From Acetanaerobacterium elongatum (GTDB lineage Bacteria; Bacillota; Clostridia; Oscillospirales; Ruminococcaceae): 64,000 nucleotides of DNA. Of the stretch, positions 1 to 7,681 are shown in pieces. The position numbers were made by a program, and so were the translations under genes. The notes below the pieces were generated by a model that was given only the letters and a program-made list of their open reading frames with translations, did not search any database and was not told where the DNA came from. Position 1 is the stretch's first letter. The number at the start of each line of letters is the position of its first letter. The DNA lies in assembly GCF_900103835.1 (NCBI RefSeq), contig NZ_FNID01000008.1, forward strand, positions 3,887 to 67,886. Reading direction: 5' to 3'.

Positions 1-226
1 ATACCGCGGGCGATTGATAATCGCCCCTACAACCCACCTAAGGCATGGCGCATAAACCGCGGGAGACCGCAGGTCTTTCCTACAGCAAAACCCTTCAACG
101 CGCGGGTTGACTGCGGGGCGTAGGGGACGCCGCCCCCTACGCTTCTTTGTAGGGCGCACATTGCGCGTCCGCGGCTTTATCCGGCGGCTGTTTGGATACT
201 GCGGACGGCCGATGGCCGCACCCTGC
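1..226. repeat. cluster of five REP-like palindromes
   Basis: Five short palindromes lie back to back before the first gene: about 3-30 (stem GGGCGATT / AATCGCCC), 57-83 (AGACC / GGTCT), 112-140 (GGCGT / ACGCC), 149-174 (GCGC / GCGC, opposite orientation) and 200-226 (CGGCC / GGCCG). Each is bordered by CCGC or TGCGG on one side and CCCTAC or CCTGC on the other, so read on the other strand each hairpin has GTAG at its 5' foot. The stem sequences differ but both arms always agree. An ORF runs through this region in frame with the AEC gene but is not convincing as coding sequence. Confidence 0.8.
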
Positions 227-229
227 ATA

Positions 230-256
230 AAACGGCAGCTGTGCGCTGCCGTTTTT
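230..256 (+). terminator. intrinsic terminator
   Basis: A 9-bp perfect stem, AACGGCAGC with GCTGCCGTT, around a 5-base loop is followed by a run of five T. It probably ends transcription entering from the left edge of the window, and separates that transcription from the AEC transporter gene. Confidence 0.7.
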
Positions 257-292
257 AGTACCCGAATATTTAAAGATAGGTATGGTAAACCG

Positions 293-1234
293 ATGAACCA
301 AACACTCGCAGTTATACAGATGGTTCTGCCGGTGCTGCTGATGATCGGCCTTGGGCTTTTGTGCCGCAGAACGGGGCTTGTCAGCATGCAGGGGCTTTCG
401 GGCATCAAGGCGGTGGTGGCGAACATCACGCTGCCGGTGGTGCTGTTTAAGGCGTTCTACTCCGCACAGTATAACCTTAACTCGCTGCTAACCTTTGCGG
501 TAATCTTTATCTCCTGCTCGGTGGCGCTGGCGCTGGGCTTTGTGCTGCGCAGGCTGGTGGGCGAAAGGTATAAGAAGTTCATGCCCTTTCTGCTCTCGGG
601 CTTTGAGGTGGGCATGCTGGGCTACGCGCTGTTCTCGATGCTGGCGGGGGATGAAAACCTGCATGTGCTCGCCTCGCTTGACCTTGGGCAGGTGCTGTTT
701 GCCTACACCGTTTACCTGTCGCTGCTCGGTATTACCTCGGGCAACAAGCCAACGCCCAAGGGGGTTGTGCTGAACATCTTTAAAAACCCCGCCTGCATTG
801 GCATGCTGCTGGGCATTATCGTGGGTGCTACGGGCTTGGGAAGCGTGATAACCGGCTCGGCAATCGGGGGCATCTTTACCCAGGCAATATCCTTTATTGC
901 CGCGCCCACCGCGGGCATGATTCTGATTATCGTAGGCTACGAGCTGTCGCTTTCTAAAAAACTGTTAAAGCCCGTATTCATCACCATCGGCCTGCGCCTT
1001 GCGGTGATGGCCTTGCTGCTGCTGGCGGCAAGCGCCCTGCTGTTTGCGATACTGCCCTTTGACAAAACGCTGTTTATGGCACTGCTGCTGATCTTCTCGC
1101 TGCCAGCACCCTTTGTCATCCCCATCTTTGCCGACGTACAGGAGCACGGCGAGTATATCTCCACCACCGTATCGGTGAACACGCTGGTGACGGTGCTGAT
1201 CTTTGCGGGGATTGCGGTTTACGCGATCAGCTAA
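293..1234 (+). CDS. AEC family permease (auxin efflux carrier / malate permease type)
   Basis: A 313-residue integral membrane protein with about ten hydrophobic segments across its whole length, typical of the AEC family, which exports or imports organic anions or amphipathic compounds by secondary transport. An upstream in-frame extension begins at 107, but it runs through palindromic repeats and a terminator and reads as Arg-rich non-coding sequence, so the ATG at 293 giving MNQTLAVIQ is chosen. The ribosome binding site there is weak. The gene stands alone and ends before a strong hairpin at 1271. The substrate cannot be read from the sequence. Confidence 0.85.
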   Translation: MNQTLAVIQMVLPVLLMIGLGLLCRRTGLVSMQGLSGIKAVVANITLPVVLFKAFYSAQYNLNSLLTFAVIFISCSVALALGFVLRRLVGERYKKFMPFLLSGFEVGMLGYALFSMLAGDENLHVLASLDLGQVLFAYTVYLSLLGITSGNKPTPKGVVLNIFKNPACIGMLLGIIVGATGLGSVITGSAIGGIFTQAISFIAAPTAGMILIIVGYELSLSKKLLKPVFITIGLRLAVMALLLLAASALLFAILPFDKTLFMALLLIFSLPAPFVIPIFADVQEHGEYISTTVSVNTLVTVLIFAGIAVYAIS

Positions 1235-1270
1235 AGGCGCTCCCCTAGTCAATGATATAGTGAAATAGGA

Positions 1271-1310
1271 AAGCACCCGCGCGGCTTTAGGGCTGTGCGG
1301 GTGCTTTTTT
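1271..1310. terminator. intrinsic terminator between convergent genes
   Basis: The stem AAGCACCCGC pairs with GCGGGTGCTT and is followed by six T on the plus strand. It lies between the AEC gene and the convergent methyltransferase gene, overlapping the 3' end of the latter. It is best read as the terminator of the plus-strand gene and may act weakly in the other direction. Confidence 0.8.
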
Positions 1311-1916
1311 GCACGCATGGCACAGAAACAGCGAATACAAAACCTGCTTCTCCCCCATCGGCTTTACACCGGAATAGATGGTTTGAAAGGCTGCCGCGGG
1401 AAAGCCGCACTGCGCAAGCAGAAGGCCCAGCTCCTGACGGTCAAAGCCGTGGTGGCCGTTGAAGGTGGGGTCGTCACTGTGAAAGGTGCCGTCGTCGGTA
1501 TCCAGGTCGATGATAATCAGGTGCCCGCCTGGTTTAAGCATTTTACGCAGCAGCAAAAGTTCCTCTTTAATATCCACGATATGGTGGAACACCATCGCGC
1601 TGTATGCAACGTCAAAGGTGCCGAAATACTCCTGTTGTGAAAGCAGGGAGGTATCATTGGGAAGGATGTTTTGTATGCCGCTTTGCCGAAGCTTTTCGTT
1701 GAGCACGGCCCGCATCCCCTCGGAGGGCTCGGCACAATAGATTTTGCTGAAATAATCCTTCAGCTCAAAGGCCAGCAGCCCTGTGCCGCAGCCGATCTCC
1801 AGCGCGGTAAGATTATCGGGGCGGCCAAGCTCCTTCTTTATAAAGCCTGCCTGAGCCTTGGCGCGTTCGATACGCCGGGGGGTATCCCACTGCGCGGATT
1901 TTTCATCGAAATACAT
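1287..1916 (-). CDS. class I SAM-dependent methyltransferase
   Basis: A 209-residue soluble protein with the class I methyltransferase glycine motif EIGCGTG at residues 40-46, an acidic residue at the end of the second strand (YCAEPSEGM), and a post-motif segment FDVAYSAMVFHHI typical of the methyltransf_11/25 families. The fold binds S-adenosylmethionine; the methyl acceptor is not evident. The start at 1916 has a good AAAGGTG ribosome binding site. It lies 26 bases downstream of the CPBP protease gene on the same strand, so the two are probably cotranscribed. Confidence 0.85.
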   Translation of the reverse strand: MYFDEKSAQWDTPRRIERAKAQAGFIKKELGRPDNLTALEIGCGTGLLAFELKDYFSKIYCAEPSEGMRAVLNEKLRQSGIQNILPNDTSLLSQQEYFGTFDVAYSAMVFHHIVDIKEELLLLRKMLKPGGHLIIIDLDTDDGTFHSDDPTFNGHHGFDRQELGLLLAQCGFPAAAFQTIYSGVKPMGEKQVLYSLFLCHACKKAPAQP

Positions 1917-1942
1917 ACCGCTTCACCTTTTTTCTTTTATGG

Positions 1943-2791
1943 TTAAACCGCTTCGGCGGTTCTTTTGGTTTTCTTTTTGCGAAGGTATAAAACCGTTACC
2001 AGCGCAAGTGCCAGCAGCTGTGCAATCAGTGTGCGGACAATCTGCAGCTCGTCGGTGCCCGAGGCGGTGGTAACGTGCAGGGTGTTGAGGATGGTGTTGT
2101 TAAAGAAGTGGTCGGCAAGGCCGATCCAGAGAACACCCGACATCTCAAACAGCATGCCCCACAAAAGGCTGATACTTCCCGAAAGGAGGATATAGCCCAA
2201 AGCGTAGAGTAACATAACCCCAAGCGGCATGGCGCCGTCAAGATAGCTGCGGATGGGCATGGCGATATGCCACAGGCCGAAAAACAGCGCGGCAATCAGG
2301 TTTGCGGCGGCGAAGCGGTGCTTTCTTTGGGCAAGCCGGATAAACAGGCCGCGGAAGATGCCCTCCTCCATGATGGCGTTGAGGATATTAAAGCCGATAA
2401 TCAGCAGAAAAGCGTAGGCGGGCAGGCGCAGCTGCTCCCCCGTAAGGGAGAAGCCGCTGGCATAAAACTCGAAGGACGGGCTTTTGCCCTGTGCGGCAAG
2501 GATAAGGCATTCGGCGCCGTAGCCGACGGCAAAGCGCCCCGCCCCCAAGGCTAAGCCCAGCAGGGTGGGCAGAAAAAAGCGGCTGAAGTCAAAGCCGATA
2601 TCCTTTTGTGAGAGCGAGAACCAGCGCAACGCGGCGGCCAGTATGGCGATACCCAGCAGCTTATGGATAAAGTTTTCGTTGATAAAGGTTTCATCCAGGC
2701 GCAGGCCCAAAACCTCGATAAGCCGTATAACGAAGCAGAGGAGGAATAGTACAGCGATGAGGGCAACCGGTTGCTGTTTGGTTGTTTTCAT
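1943..2791 (-). CDS. CPBP family intramembrane metalloprotease
   Basis: A 282-residue membrane protein of the CPBP (CAAX protease / bacteriocin-processing, Abi) family. The conserved motifs are present: EExxxR as E142-E143 and R147 in NAIMEEGIFRG, FxxxH with H175 in FFGLWH, and a third motif with H228 and N231-N232 in ADHFFNN. These residues form the metal and catalytic site in the glutamic-type protease family. About eight membrane segments are visible. In bacteria such proteins process peptides or give self-immunity to bacteriocins; no bacteriocin gene is seen here. A GGAGAA ribosome binding site supports the start. It is the first gene of a two-gene unit with the methyltransferase. Confidence 0.88.
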   Translation of the reverse strand: MKTTKQQPVALIAVLFLLCFVIRLIEVLGLRLDETFINENFIHKLLGIAILAAALRWFSLSQKDIGFDFSRFFLPTLLGLALGAGRFAVGYGAECLILAAQGKSPSFEFYASGFSLTGEQLRLPAYAFLLIIGFNILNAIMEEGIFRGLFIRLAQRKHRFAAANLIAALFFGLWHIAMPIRSYLDGAMPLGVMLLYALGYILLSGSISLLWGMLFEMSGVLWIGLADHFFNNTILNTLHVTTASGTDELQIVRTLIAQLLALALVTVLYLRKKKTKRTAEAV

Positions 2792-2830
2792 AGTCGTTTC
2801 TCCAAAAGCAGCTTTAATTCTTTTAACCCT

Positions 2831-2860
2831 ATTATACTACCACAATTATACACATAAGTC
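2831..2860 (-). promoter_or_regulatory. probable promoter of the CPBP-methyltransferase unit
   Basis: On the minus strand a perfect -10 TATAAT (2831-2836) is preceded by a weak -35, GACTTA (2855-2860), at an 18-base spacing. It lies about 40 bases before the start codon of the CPBP gene. Confidence 0.5.
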
Positions 2861-2868
2861 GATTGGTT

Positions 2869-2913
2869 AGCCCCCGCCCTCGGCGTGAAGCTTCGGGCGG
2901 GGGCTGCCTTATG
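2869..2913. other. GC-rich hairpin without a T run
   Basis: AGCCCCCGCCC and GGGCGGGGGCT form an 11-bp perfect inverted repeat around a 23-base loop. It lies between the 3' end of the minus-strand lipoprotein gene and the promoter region of the CPBP gene. No T run follows on either strand, so it may protect an mRNA 3' end or be a poor terminator. Confidence 0.55.
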
Positions 2914-2929
2914 TTTAGGCTGCCAAGCC

Positions 2930-4429
2930 TTAATAAATCTGAACGGTAACATTGGTAAGGCCCTTTACTACCTGCACAAGATGTACCTGCAGCGTGTAGC
3001 GGCCCATGGTGAAGACGAACGCGCCCTCCAAGGCGTCGGAGTTAATGTGTTCCTTGAAGTTGTCGTAGCCGGAAAGCGCTTTGCGGTAGGGGGGAATCAG
3101 CTCGTCGAAGTCTTCCAGTTCTGCATATTCCGTGGTATAGAGCTTAAAGAACTGGGTACCCGCGGTTGGGGTGGTAAGGTAGCCGTCGTCTGCCGAGAAA
3201 TTGACGGTGGGGATTAAGCCCTCGGGGTACCACGCGGGGACCGCTCGATCGGCATCGACGTTACCTTTCAGCTTCTCGGCAAGTGCCATGATCTTTTCCA
3301 TATCCTCTGGGTTTTTAGGGTCCAGGCCCTTGAACGCGGAATAGTCTTCCGCAGTACCAACCTTTTGGCGGCTGATGCAGGAGAATATCCGCATGGTTTT
3401 ATCCGCCTCGTTCTGCAAAGCGGCCGGGGCATCGCTGCACAGCCTGCCGAAGAAGACAACCCCCTGGCCCGCCGGCTCTAATAGGGCCTGCTGACCGTCG
3501 AGCAGCACAATATAGTTTTCGCCGCCCGCCTTGATAACGCCCATCTGCGTAAAGGTATCGCTGAGCTTGCCGCCTGCCTCTTTGTACGCCGCGGCGTCGA
3601 ATGCATTGAGGGTGAAGGTGACCGTTTCATCGGCGGCTTTGAGAGTATCTCCGCTGCCCATAACGGTGAGCTTGCCAAAGTAGCTCTTATCCGTTTTCTG
3701 CGAGGCTAACAGGATGGCGGTATAGTCGCCGCTACCGCCGCTTACGGCATCCGACCACAGGCTGTTGATGTAGAGGGTGCCCGCCGGGGCTGCGGTATCG
3801 GCAGAAGGCGGTACGGTATTTGTTACGCTGCCCTCGAACACAAGGGTTGCTTTATCGTGCAGCTTTACCGTAAGGGTGGCCTTCTCCCCCATAAGCTGCA
3901 GCAGCACGGGGGTATCCTTGAGTTGGGCGGAGCCCTCCTTGTGGTTTACCATGCGTATGGGGGCATCTGTTCCCATTAGGGTTTGCATATCCTTATCCTC
4001 GAGCAATTCGCAGGTGAGGGTGAGCTTCTGCTCCTTTCCCGGCTCGGCGCGCAGCAGACCGGTGCGGTATATATACTGCTGGTTCAGGATGCAGGATTTA
4101 TCGGGGATGCTGATGTTTCGCGTAATGGTGCCGTGCCCCTCGTAGACATTCGGCGCGGTTTGGATAAGGGTGAGGTCGATGACATCGGTGGAGCCCTTGG
4201 CATTCATCGTGGCCGCCTGCGGGTCGTCGATGGTCTGCTTAAAGACAATGCCTTTCACCGCTGCCGTGGTTTCGGGTGCAGAGGAGCTTTCAGCCGCAAA
4301 GGAGGCGCTGCTTACCGCGGTGCTCTGCGCGGAGGACGGGCTGCTGACCGCCCTGCTGCCGCCGCAGGAGGCGCACAGGATACAAATGCTCAGTATCAGC
4401 GAAAGGGAAAGAATAGACTTTTGCTTCAT
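2930..4429 (-). CDS. large secreted lipoprotein of unknown function
   Basis: A 499-residue protein with a lipoprotein signal peptide whose likely lipidated residue is Cys22 (ILCASCGG). A Ser/Ala-rich spacer follows, then a mostly beta-predicted extracellular region with no family I recognise. The start at 4429 has an AAGAAGG ribosome binding site. The gene is monocistronic, divergent from the sigma factor gene at 4760. The Ser/Ala spacer with AVSSASFAAESSSA resembles those of the other lipoproteins in the window, suggesting a lineage-typical export style rather than a common function. Confidence 0.75.
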   Translation of the reverse strand: MKQKSILSLSLILSICILCASCGGSRAVSSPSSAQSTAVSSASFAAESSSAPETTAAVKGIVFKQTIDDPQAATMNAKGSTDVIDLTLIQTAPNVYEGHGTITRNISIPDKSCILNQQYIYRTGLLRAEPGKEQKLTLTCELLEDKDMQTLMGTDAPIRMVNHKEGSAQLKDTPVLLQLMGEKATLTVKLHDKATLVFEGSVTNTVPPSADTAAPAGTLYINSLWSDAVSGGSGDYTAILLASQKTDKSYFGKLTVMGSGDTLKAADETVTFTLNAFDAAAYKEAGGKLSDTFTQMGVIKAGGENYIVLLDGQQALLEPAGQGVVFFGRLCSDAPAALQNEADKTMRIFSCISRQKVGTAEDYSAFKGLDPKNPEDMEKIMALAEKLKGNVDADRAVPAWYPEGLIPTVNFSADDGYLTTPTAGTQFFKLYTTEYAELEDFDELIPPYRKALSGYDNFKEHINSDALEGAFVFTMGRYTLQVHLVQVVKGLTNVTVQIY

Positions 4430-4759
4430 GATTTTTAGCCTTCTTTGATAAGTGTTTGTTTTTGAGACACAACGAACCTATTTTACAGGTCTATTTTCTT
4501 ACCATAGGGGGAAAAAGTCTATTCATTAGTTTAAATTAATGGGCGGGGATGGGGGGGGTAAGACGGGAAATTTGCGAGCCGAATATTGTTTCGGCTAAAC
4601 TGATATTATCTTCTAAAATGTACTTCTTGTAACAATCTGGTATAATAAAATCGTCTCTTTTGAATGATGATTCTAGAAAATTTTAATAATCCCTGCAACT
4701 TTAAATCATTTTTGTGGTGTATTAGGGTGAAAGGCCTTATCAAGGAAGGAGTGATGTAA
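4430..4759. promoter_or_regulatory. divergent intergenic region with an extended -10 promoter
   Basis: This 330-base A+T-rich gap lies between divergent genes. On the plus strand an extended -10, TGG-TATAAT with TATAAT at 4641-4646, is the best promoter for the sigma factor gene; no good -35 is seen. A small stem AGCCGAA / TTCGGCT occurs at about 4578-4597. A GGAAGGAG ribosome binding site ends at 4751. Nothing else is recognisable. Confidence 0.5.
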
Positions 4760-5320
4760 GTGGAAGACAGCGAAATTGTTGAGCTGTACTGGGAGCGTTG
4801 CGAAACGGCGATTACCCAAACCGCCAGCAAATACGGGGAATACTGCCGGTACATATCCTACAGTATACTGCATAACCGCGAGGATGCCGAGGAATGTGTA
4901 AGCGACACCTACCTGCGGGCATGGAATGCGATGCCTCAGCACAGGCCGAACTGTTTGTCTGCTTTTTTAGGAAAGATAACACGCAACCTAGCGTTTAACA
5001 GGTATAAGGGCTATTCAGCCGAAAAACGCGGGAAAGGCCAAATACCGCTGGTGCTATCGGAACTGGAGGACTGCCTGCCGTCGCTTTCCGGTATGGAACA
5101 GGCAATTGACGAAAGGGCTTTGTCGGAGGCTATAAACCGTTTTCTTTCTGTTATGCCGCAGCGCAATCGAATGCTGTTCATACGCCGCTACTGGTATACC
5201 AGCCCGTTAAAGGAGATAGCACAGGAATACGGCATGAACGAGAACAGCGTAAAATCCATCCTGTTTCGGGAGAGGTACAGGCTGAAGTCGTTTCTTGAGA
5301 AAGAAGGTATTGAATTATGA
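4760..5320 (+). CDS. RNA polymerase sigma factor, sigma-70 family (ECF-like)
   Basis: A 186-residue protein with sigma region 2 (YSILHNREDAEECVSDTYLR and the following LGKITRNLAFN) and a region 4 helix-turn-helix near residues 149-170 (LKEIAQEYGMNENSVKSI). It should direct RNA polymerase to a small set of promoters. The start is GTG at 4760, supported by AAGGAG eight bases upstream. Its 3' end overlaps the next gene by four bases (ATGA), so the two are translationally coupled. This pairing with a membrane protein downstream is the usual arrangement of a sigma factor and its inhibitor. Confidence 0.9.
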   Translation: MEDSEIVELYWERCETAITQTASKYGEYCRYISYSILHNREDAEECVSDTYLRAWNAMPQHRPNCLSAFLGKITRNLAFNRYKGYSAEKRGKGQIPLVLSELEDCLPSLSGMEQAIDERALSEAINRFLSVMPQRNRMLFIRRYWYTSPLKEIAQEYGMNENSVKSILFRERYRLKSFLEKEGIEL

Positions 5321-5901
5321 AAACCGAAAAGCTCTTTCAGGCGATAGGAACGGTAAATGATGAATACATCCTTGAAGCGGCACCGAAGGCGCGTGAAAAC
5401 AAACCGCCCCAAAAGAGATGGGTAAGGTGGCAGATAGCGGCGGCATTGATTGCGTGCCTGATTGTGGGAACCGCGATTACCGCCTATGCCGTTGAGACCC
5501 ACCGGTTTAATGCCGCGGTGACATACTTAACATCGCTTGGTATTAAGGCCGAGGACCTGAGCGATTACTCGCGGCAGCAGATCTATCAGGCCGTGGAGGT
5601 GCTAAAGGCAGGCACTTATAATGAGCTGACGCAGAAAATGCTGGCCAATGCAAGCCAGTCTACCGCAGCCGAAGCACCGGCGCAGGTTACTTCAGAACAG
5701 ATTAGGAAGCTAACCCCGACCATGACCTACAAAGAGGTTATCAGCAGTTTAGGTGTAACGCAGGATATCGGCTCGGGGATTTACATTTTAGTCTATGAGG
5801 TAGACGGAAAATACCTAGTGAATATCCCCTTTGCATCACAAGACGCACAGCTGGGGGTTACAGGGGATAAACTGCTAAAGGCATTAAAGCCGAAGCAATA
5901 G
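5317..5901 (+). CDS. single-pass membrane protein, likely anti-sigma partner
   Basis: A 194-residue protein with an N-terminal cytoplasmic segment (MKTEKLFQAIGTVNDEYI), one membrane helix at about residues 39-59 and an extracellular C-terminal part. The N-terminal sequence is of the kind found in clostridial proteins encoded directly after small sigma factors. The start overlaps the sigma factor stop codon. I infer that it holds or releases the sigma factor in response to an envelope signal; no zinc-binding anti-sigma motif (HxxxCxxC) is present, so the mechanism is unclear. Confidence 0.7.
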   Translation: MKTEKLFQAIGTVNDEYILEAAPKARENKPPQKRWVRWQIAAALIACLIVGTAITAYAVETHRFNAAVTYLTSLGIKAEDLSDYSRQQIYQAVEVLKAGTYNELTQKMLANASQSTAAEAPAQVTSEQIRKLTPTMTYKEVISSLGVTQDIGSGIYILVYEVDGKYLVNIPFASQDAQLGVTGDKLLKALKPKQ

Positions 5902-5943
5902 GGATATCTGTGGGCGTGAACTCTGTAACAATCACTGTATACC

Positions 5944-6408
5944 CTAAAAATACTCCCTCATAATAACCTCCACCCATTCCGGGGTTTTGGCATTTCCCCG
6001 GCAATCAAACTGCGGGAAATAGGGCTTGATATCTAATATGGGCGTGCCGTCGATGGCGTCTAGCCCCTTGACGGTGACGATGTTTTTCTCAACACTCAGA
6101 ATTTCCACCGCTGTAATACCGATGGGGTTGGGGCGGTCTTTGGCTCTTTGAGAGAAGATGCCCACCATGGGGAGCTCTTCCCTTCCCTGCGGGTGCCTTA
6201 CAAGATGGCGCTGCGGCTCAAACTTAGCCTCGTTTAGATAGGTGAGGACGATGAGGTGCGAAAACCCGTCCAGACCGGTTAAGCCCCTGCTGAGCTCTTG
6301 GTTGATGACAAGGCGGGAGATATCCTCACCCCAGCGGGTGTCTTTCTTTTCGGTAACCTTATTTTCAACATAGCCGATGGGTTCAAAGCTGATCGTCATG
6401 TGCAACAC
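5944..6408 (-). CDS. trmO: tRNA (N6-threonylcarbamoyladenosine37-N6)-methyltransferase TrmO-like
   Basis: A 154-residue protein of the TsaA/TrmO family (COG1720), which uses S-adenosylmethionine to methylate t6A37 in threonine tRNA. The family signatures GLDGFSHLIVL (about residues 45-55) and RPNPIG (92-97) are present, and the length fits single-domain bacterial members. The reading frame opens with GTG at 6408, while the first ATG is three codons later at 6399; the sequence AGAAGGA just upstream leaves either possible. It is convergent with the sigma/anti-sigma pair and monocistronic. Confidence 0.85.
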   Translation of the reverse strand: MLHMTISFEPIGYVENKVTEKKDTRWGEDISRLVINQELSRGLTGLDGFSHLIVLTYLNEAKFEPQRHLVRHPQGREELPMVGIFSQRAKDRPNPIGITAVEILSVEKNIVTVKGLDAIDGTPILDIKPYFPQFDCRGNAKTPEWVEVIMREYF

Positions 6409-6499
6409 TGTCCTTCTTGTTAATATGGTATAAAAAACGGGATAACAGCCGTACTGGCTTTGTTTTTGACTATTATACTACGGACCGATTTTCTTATTG

Positions 6500-6604
6500 A
6501 TGACGGTTTACGATTGTACAGCAGATAAAAACGGCCTCATAGATTTGGTCATCGCGCATGTGGAGCAATTCGGCCGGCAATATGCCACGGAGGGGTTAAA
6601 ATGA
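6500..6604 (+). CDS. 34-codon ORF, possible 3' remnant of a regulator gene
   Basis: A short ORF starting ATG ACG GTT (6500) ends at a TGA that overlaps the ATG of the flavodoxin gene in the ATGA style of coupled genes. The peptide (MTVYDCTADKNGLIDLVIAH...) has normal protein composition and the codon use of the neighbours. Its coupling to a flavodoxin gene, which often follows a TetR-type regulator, suggests the remaining end of such a regulator or a small leader. No ribosome binding site is evident before it. The identity is uncertain. Confidence 0.3.
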   Translation: MTVYDCTADKNGLIDLVIAHVEQFGRQYATEGLK

Positions 6605-7101
6605 ACACATTGATTTTATACGCTACGAAATACGGGGCGACAAAGCAGATCGCTGATCAGTTGGCGAGGGAATTAGGCGGTAATGTTACCATAAATAATA
6701 TTCATGATGGTAAACCCGGCATTGAAGCATTTGATACTGTCATCGTCGGCGGGTCTGTTTACATGAACAAAATCCAGCATGGCATCACCTCTTTTTTAAA
6801 GGCGAACGAAAAACAGCTAATCAAAAAGCGCCTTGGTCTGTTCATCGGCTGCTATACACCGCCGGAAACGGAAGGCTATCTGGAGCAGTTCTTTTCAACG
6901 GCCCTGCTGGCCCATGCTCAGGCAAAGGATATGCTGGGCGGCCTGATGCAATATGACAAGATGAACCCCGTCTACCGAAAAATTTTCATGTCGCTTAAAA
7001 AAATTGACGACTTTAATAAGAATTTCATTGAGCCGAAAATTGAAACCGAACGCATCCGCGCTTTTGCCGAACGGATGCAAACGGAGACAATGCGATGTTA
7101 A
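6601..7101 (+). CDS. flavodoxin domain protein
   Basis: A 166-residue protein with an FMN-binding flavodoxin fold: the phosphate-binding loop ATKYGATK is at residues 8-15, and the second loop GGSVYMNKIQHG follows the beta-3 strand. It belongs to the Flavodoxin_5 type (HemG-like, COG4635), used as electron carrier or as protoporphyrinogen oxidase in other bacteria; no haem pathway genes are near, so electron carrier or quinone/thiol reductase is more likely. The ribosome binding site GGAGGGG precedes the ATG. A short ORF ends within its start codon. Confidence 0.85.
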   Translation: MNTLILYATKYGATKQIADQLARELGGNVTINNIHDGKPGIEAFDTVIVGGSVYMNKIQHGITSFLKANEKQLIKKRLGLFIGCYTPPETEGYLEQFFSTALLAHAQAKDMLGGLMQYDKMNPVYRKIFMSLKKIDDFNKNFIEPKIETERIRAFAERMQTETMRC

Positions 7102-7207
7102 CACAGAAAGCTTAACCATGTGACTTGAAGCACATTCTTGATTTGCAGTTTATTGCTGCTCTATATTGTTATGGCAGACAGCAAATAGAGCTAAAAAGAG
7201 TAAAAAA

Positions 7208-7282
7208 GAGAGCATATTTGTGGAAAAACCGATAGAATGGAATTGCTTAGAAACCATCATCGGAGGTACACAATATGCTCTC
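7208..7282. repeat. near-perfect inverted repeat around a ribosome binding site
   Basis: GAGAGCATATT-TGTG (7208-7222) and CACAATATGCTCTC (7269-7282) are inverted copies with one extra base, enclosing 46 bases. The right arm contains the start codon of a small ORF whose GGAGG lies in the loop. The repeat may be the ends of a small insertion or an RNA hairpin that controls translation. Confidence 0.5.
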
Positions 7283-7364
7283 TACTACTATTACAGAAAA
7301 ACTGCCGGGATTCCAGGGTTTCCTTTGGAAGAACACCGCCCGCAAGGCGAACAGCCTCGCTTAA
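7275..7364 (+). CDS. 29-codon ORF with a strong ribosome binding site
   Basis: The sequence CGGAGG, eight bases before the ATG at 7275, is an excellent ribosome binding site. The peptide (MLSTTITEKLPGFQGFLWK...) ends at TAA 7362. The second half is antisense to the DUF2935 fragment, so this is probably the intact 5' end of a gene whose body was lost where the two fragments were joined near 7320. I do not recognise the family. Confidence 0.3.
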   Translation: MLSTTITEKLPGFQGFLWKNTARKANSLA

Positions 7365-7523
7365 AAAGCGGGTGAACTGCCGCCTGAAGTCCTCCGCCTG
7401 TGCCGCAAGGGCGGCCTGCGGTGGCGGGAGGGCGCTTTGGATGAAAATGGCATGCTCCTTCATAATCCTTGCCCAAAACAGATAGGTGCTAACCGATTCG
7501 GAAACAACCTGTTCAACTGTCAC
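7330..7523 (-). pseudogene. N-terminal fragment of a DUF2935-type protein
   Basis: Reading on the minus strand from GTG 7521-7523, the first 60 or so residues (SESVSTYLFWARIMKEHAIF, then FRRQFTRFLSEAVRLAGG) match the N-terminal helix pattern of DUF2935 proteins, which normally have about 250 or more residues. After about 7330 the frame continues only to 7257 with unrelated sequence. The GTG is preceded by GGTGGGG. The break coincides with the end of a truncated ORF on the other strand, pointing to a deletion junction. Confidence 0.55.
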
Positions 7524-7681
7524 CCTTACCCCACCCTTTTGCTTTACTTAATTCATTCTATGAGGCAGGAGCGGGGTTCATGATGGGTAGGATGAATAAT
7601 ACTAATAATCGCATGATTACGGGGCAATCAGGGTAGAAAAACAGAACTTACACTCGCTAGGTAAACGTTCTAACCGTAAAT

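Noticed and set aside
107-292. N-terminal extension of the AEC permease frame
   Set aside because: It runs through four palindromes and a terminator and reads as Arg-rich low-quality protein; the membrane protein begins naturally at 293.
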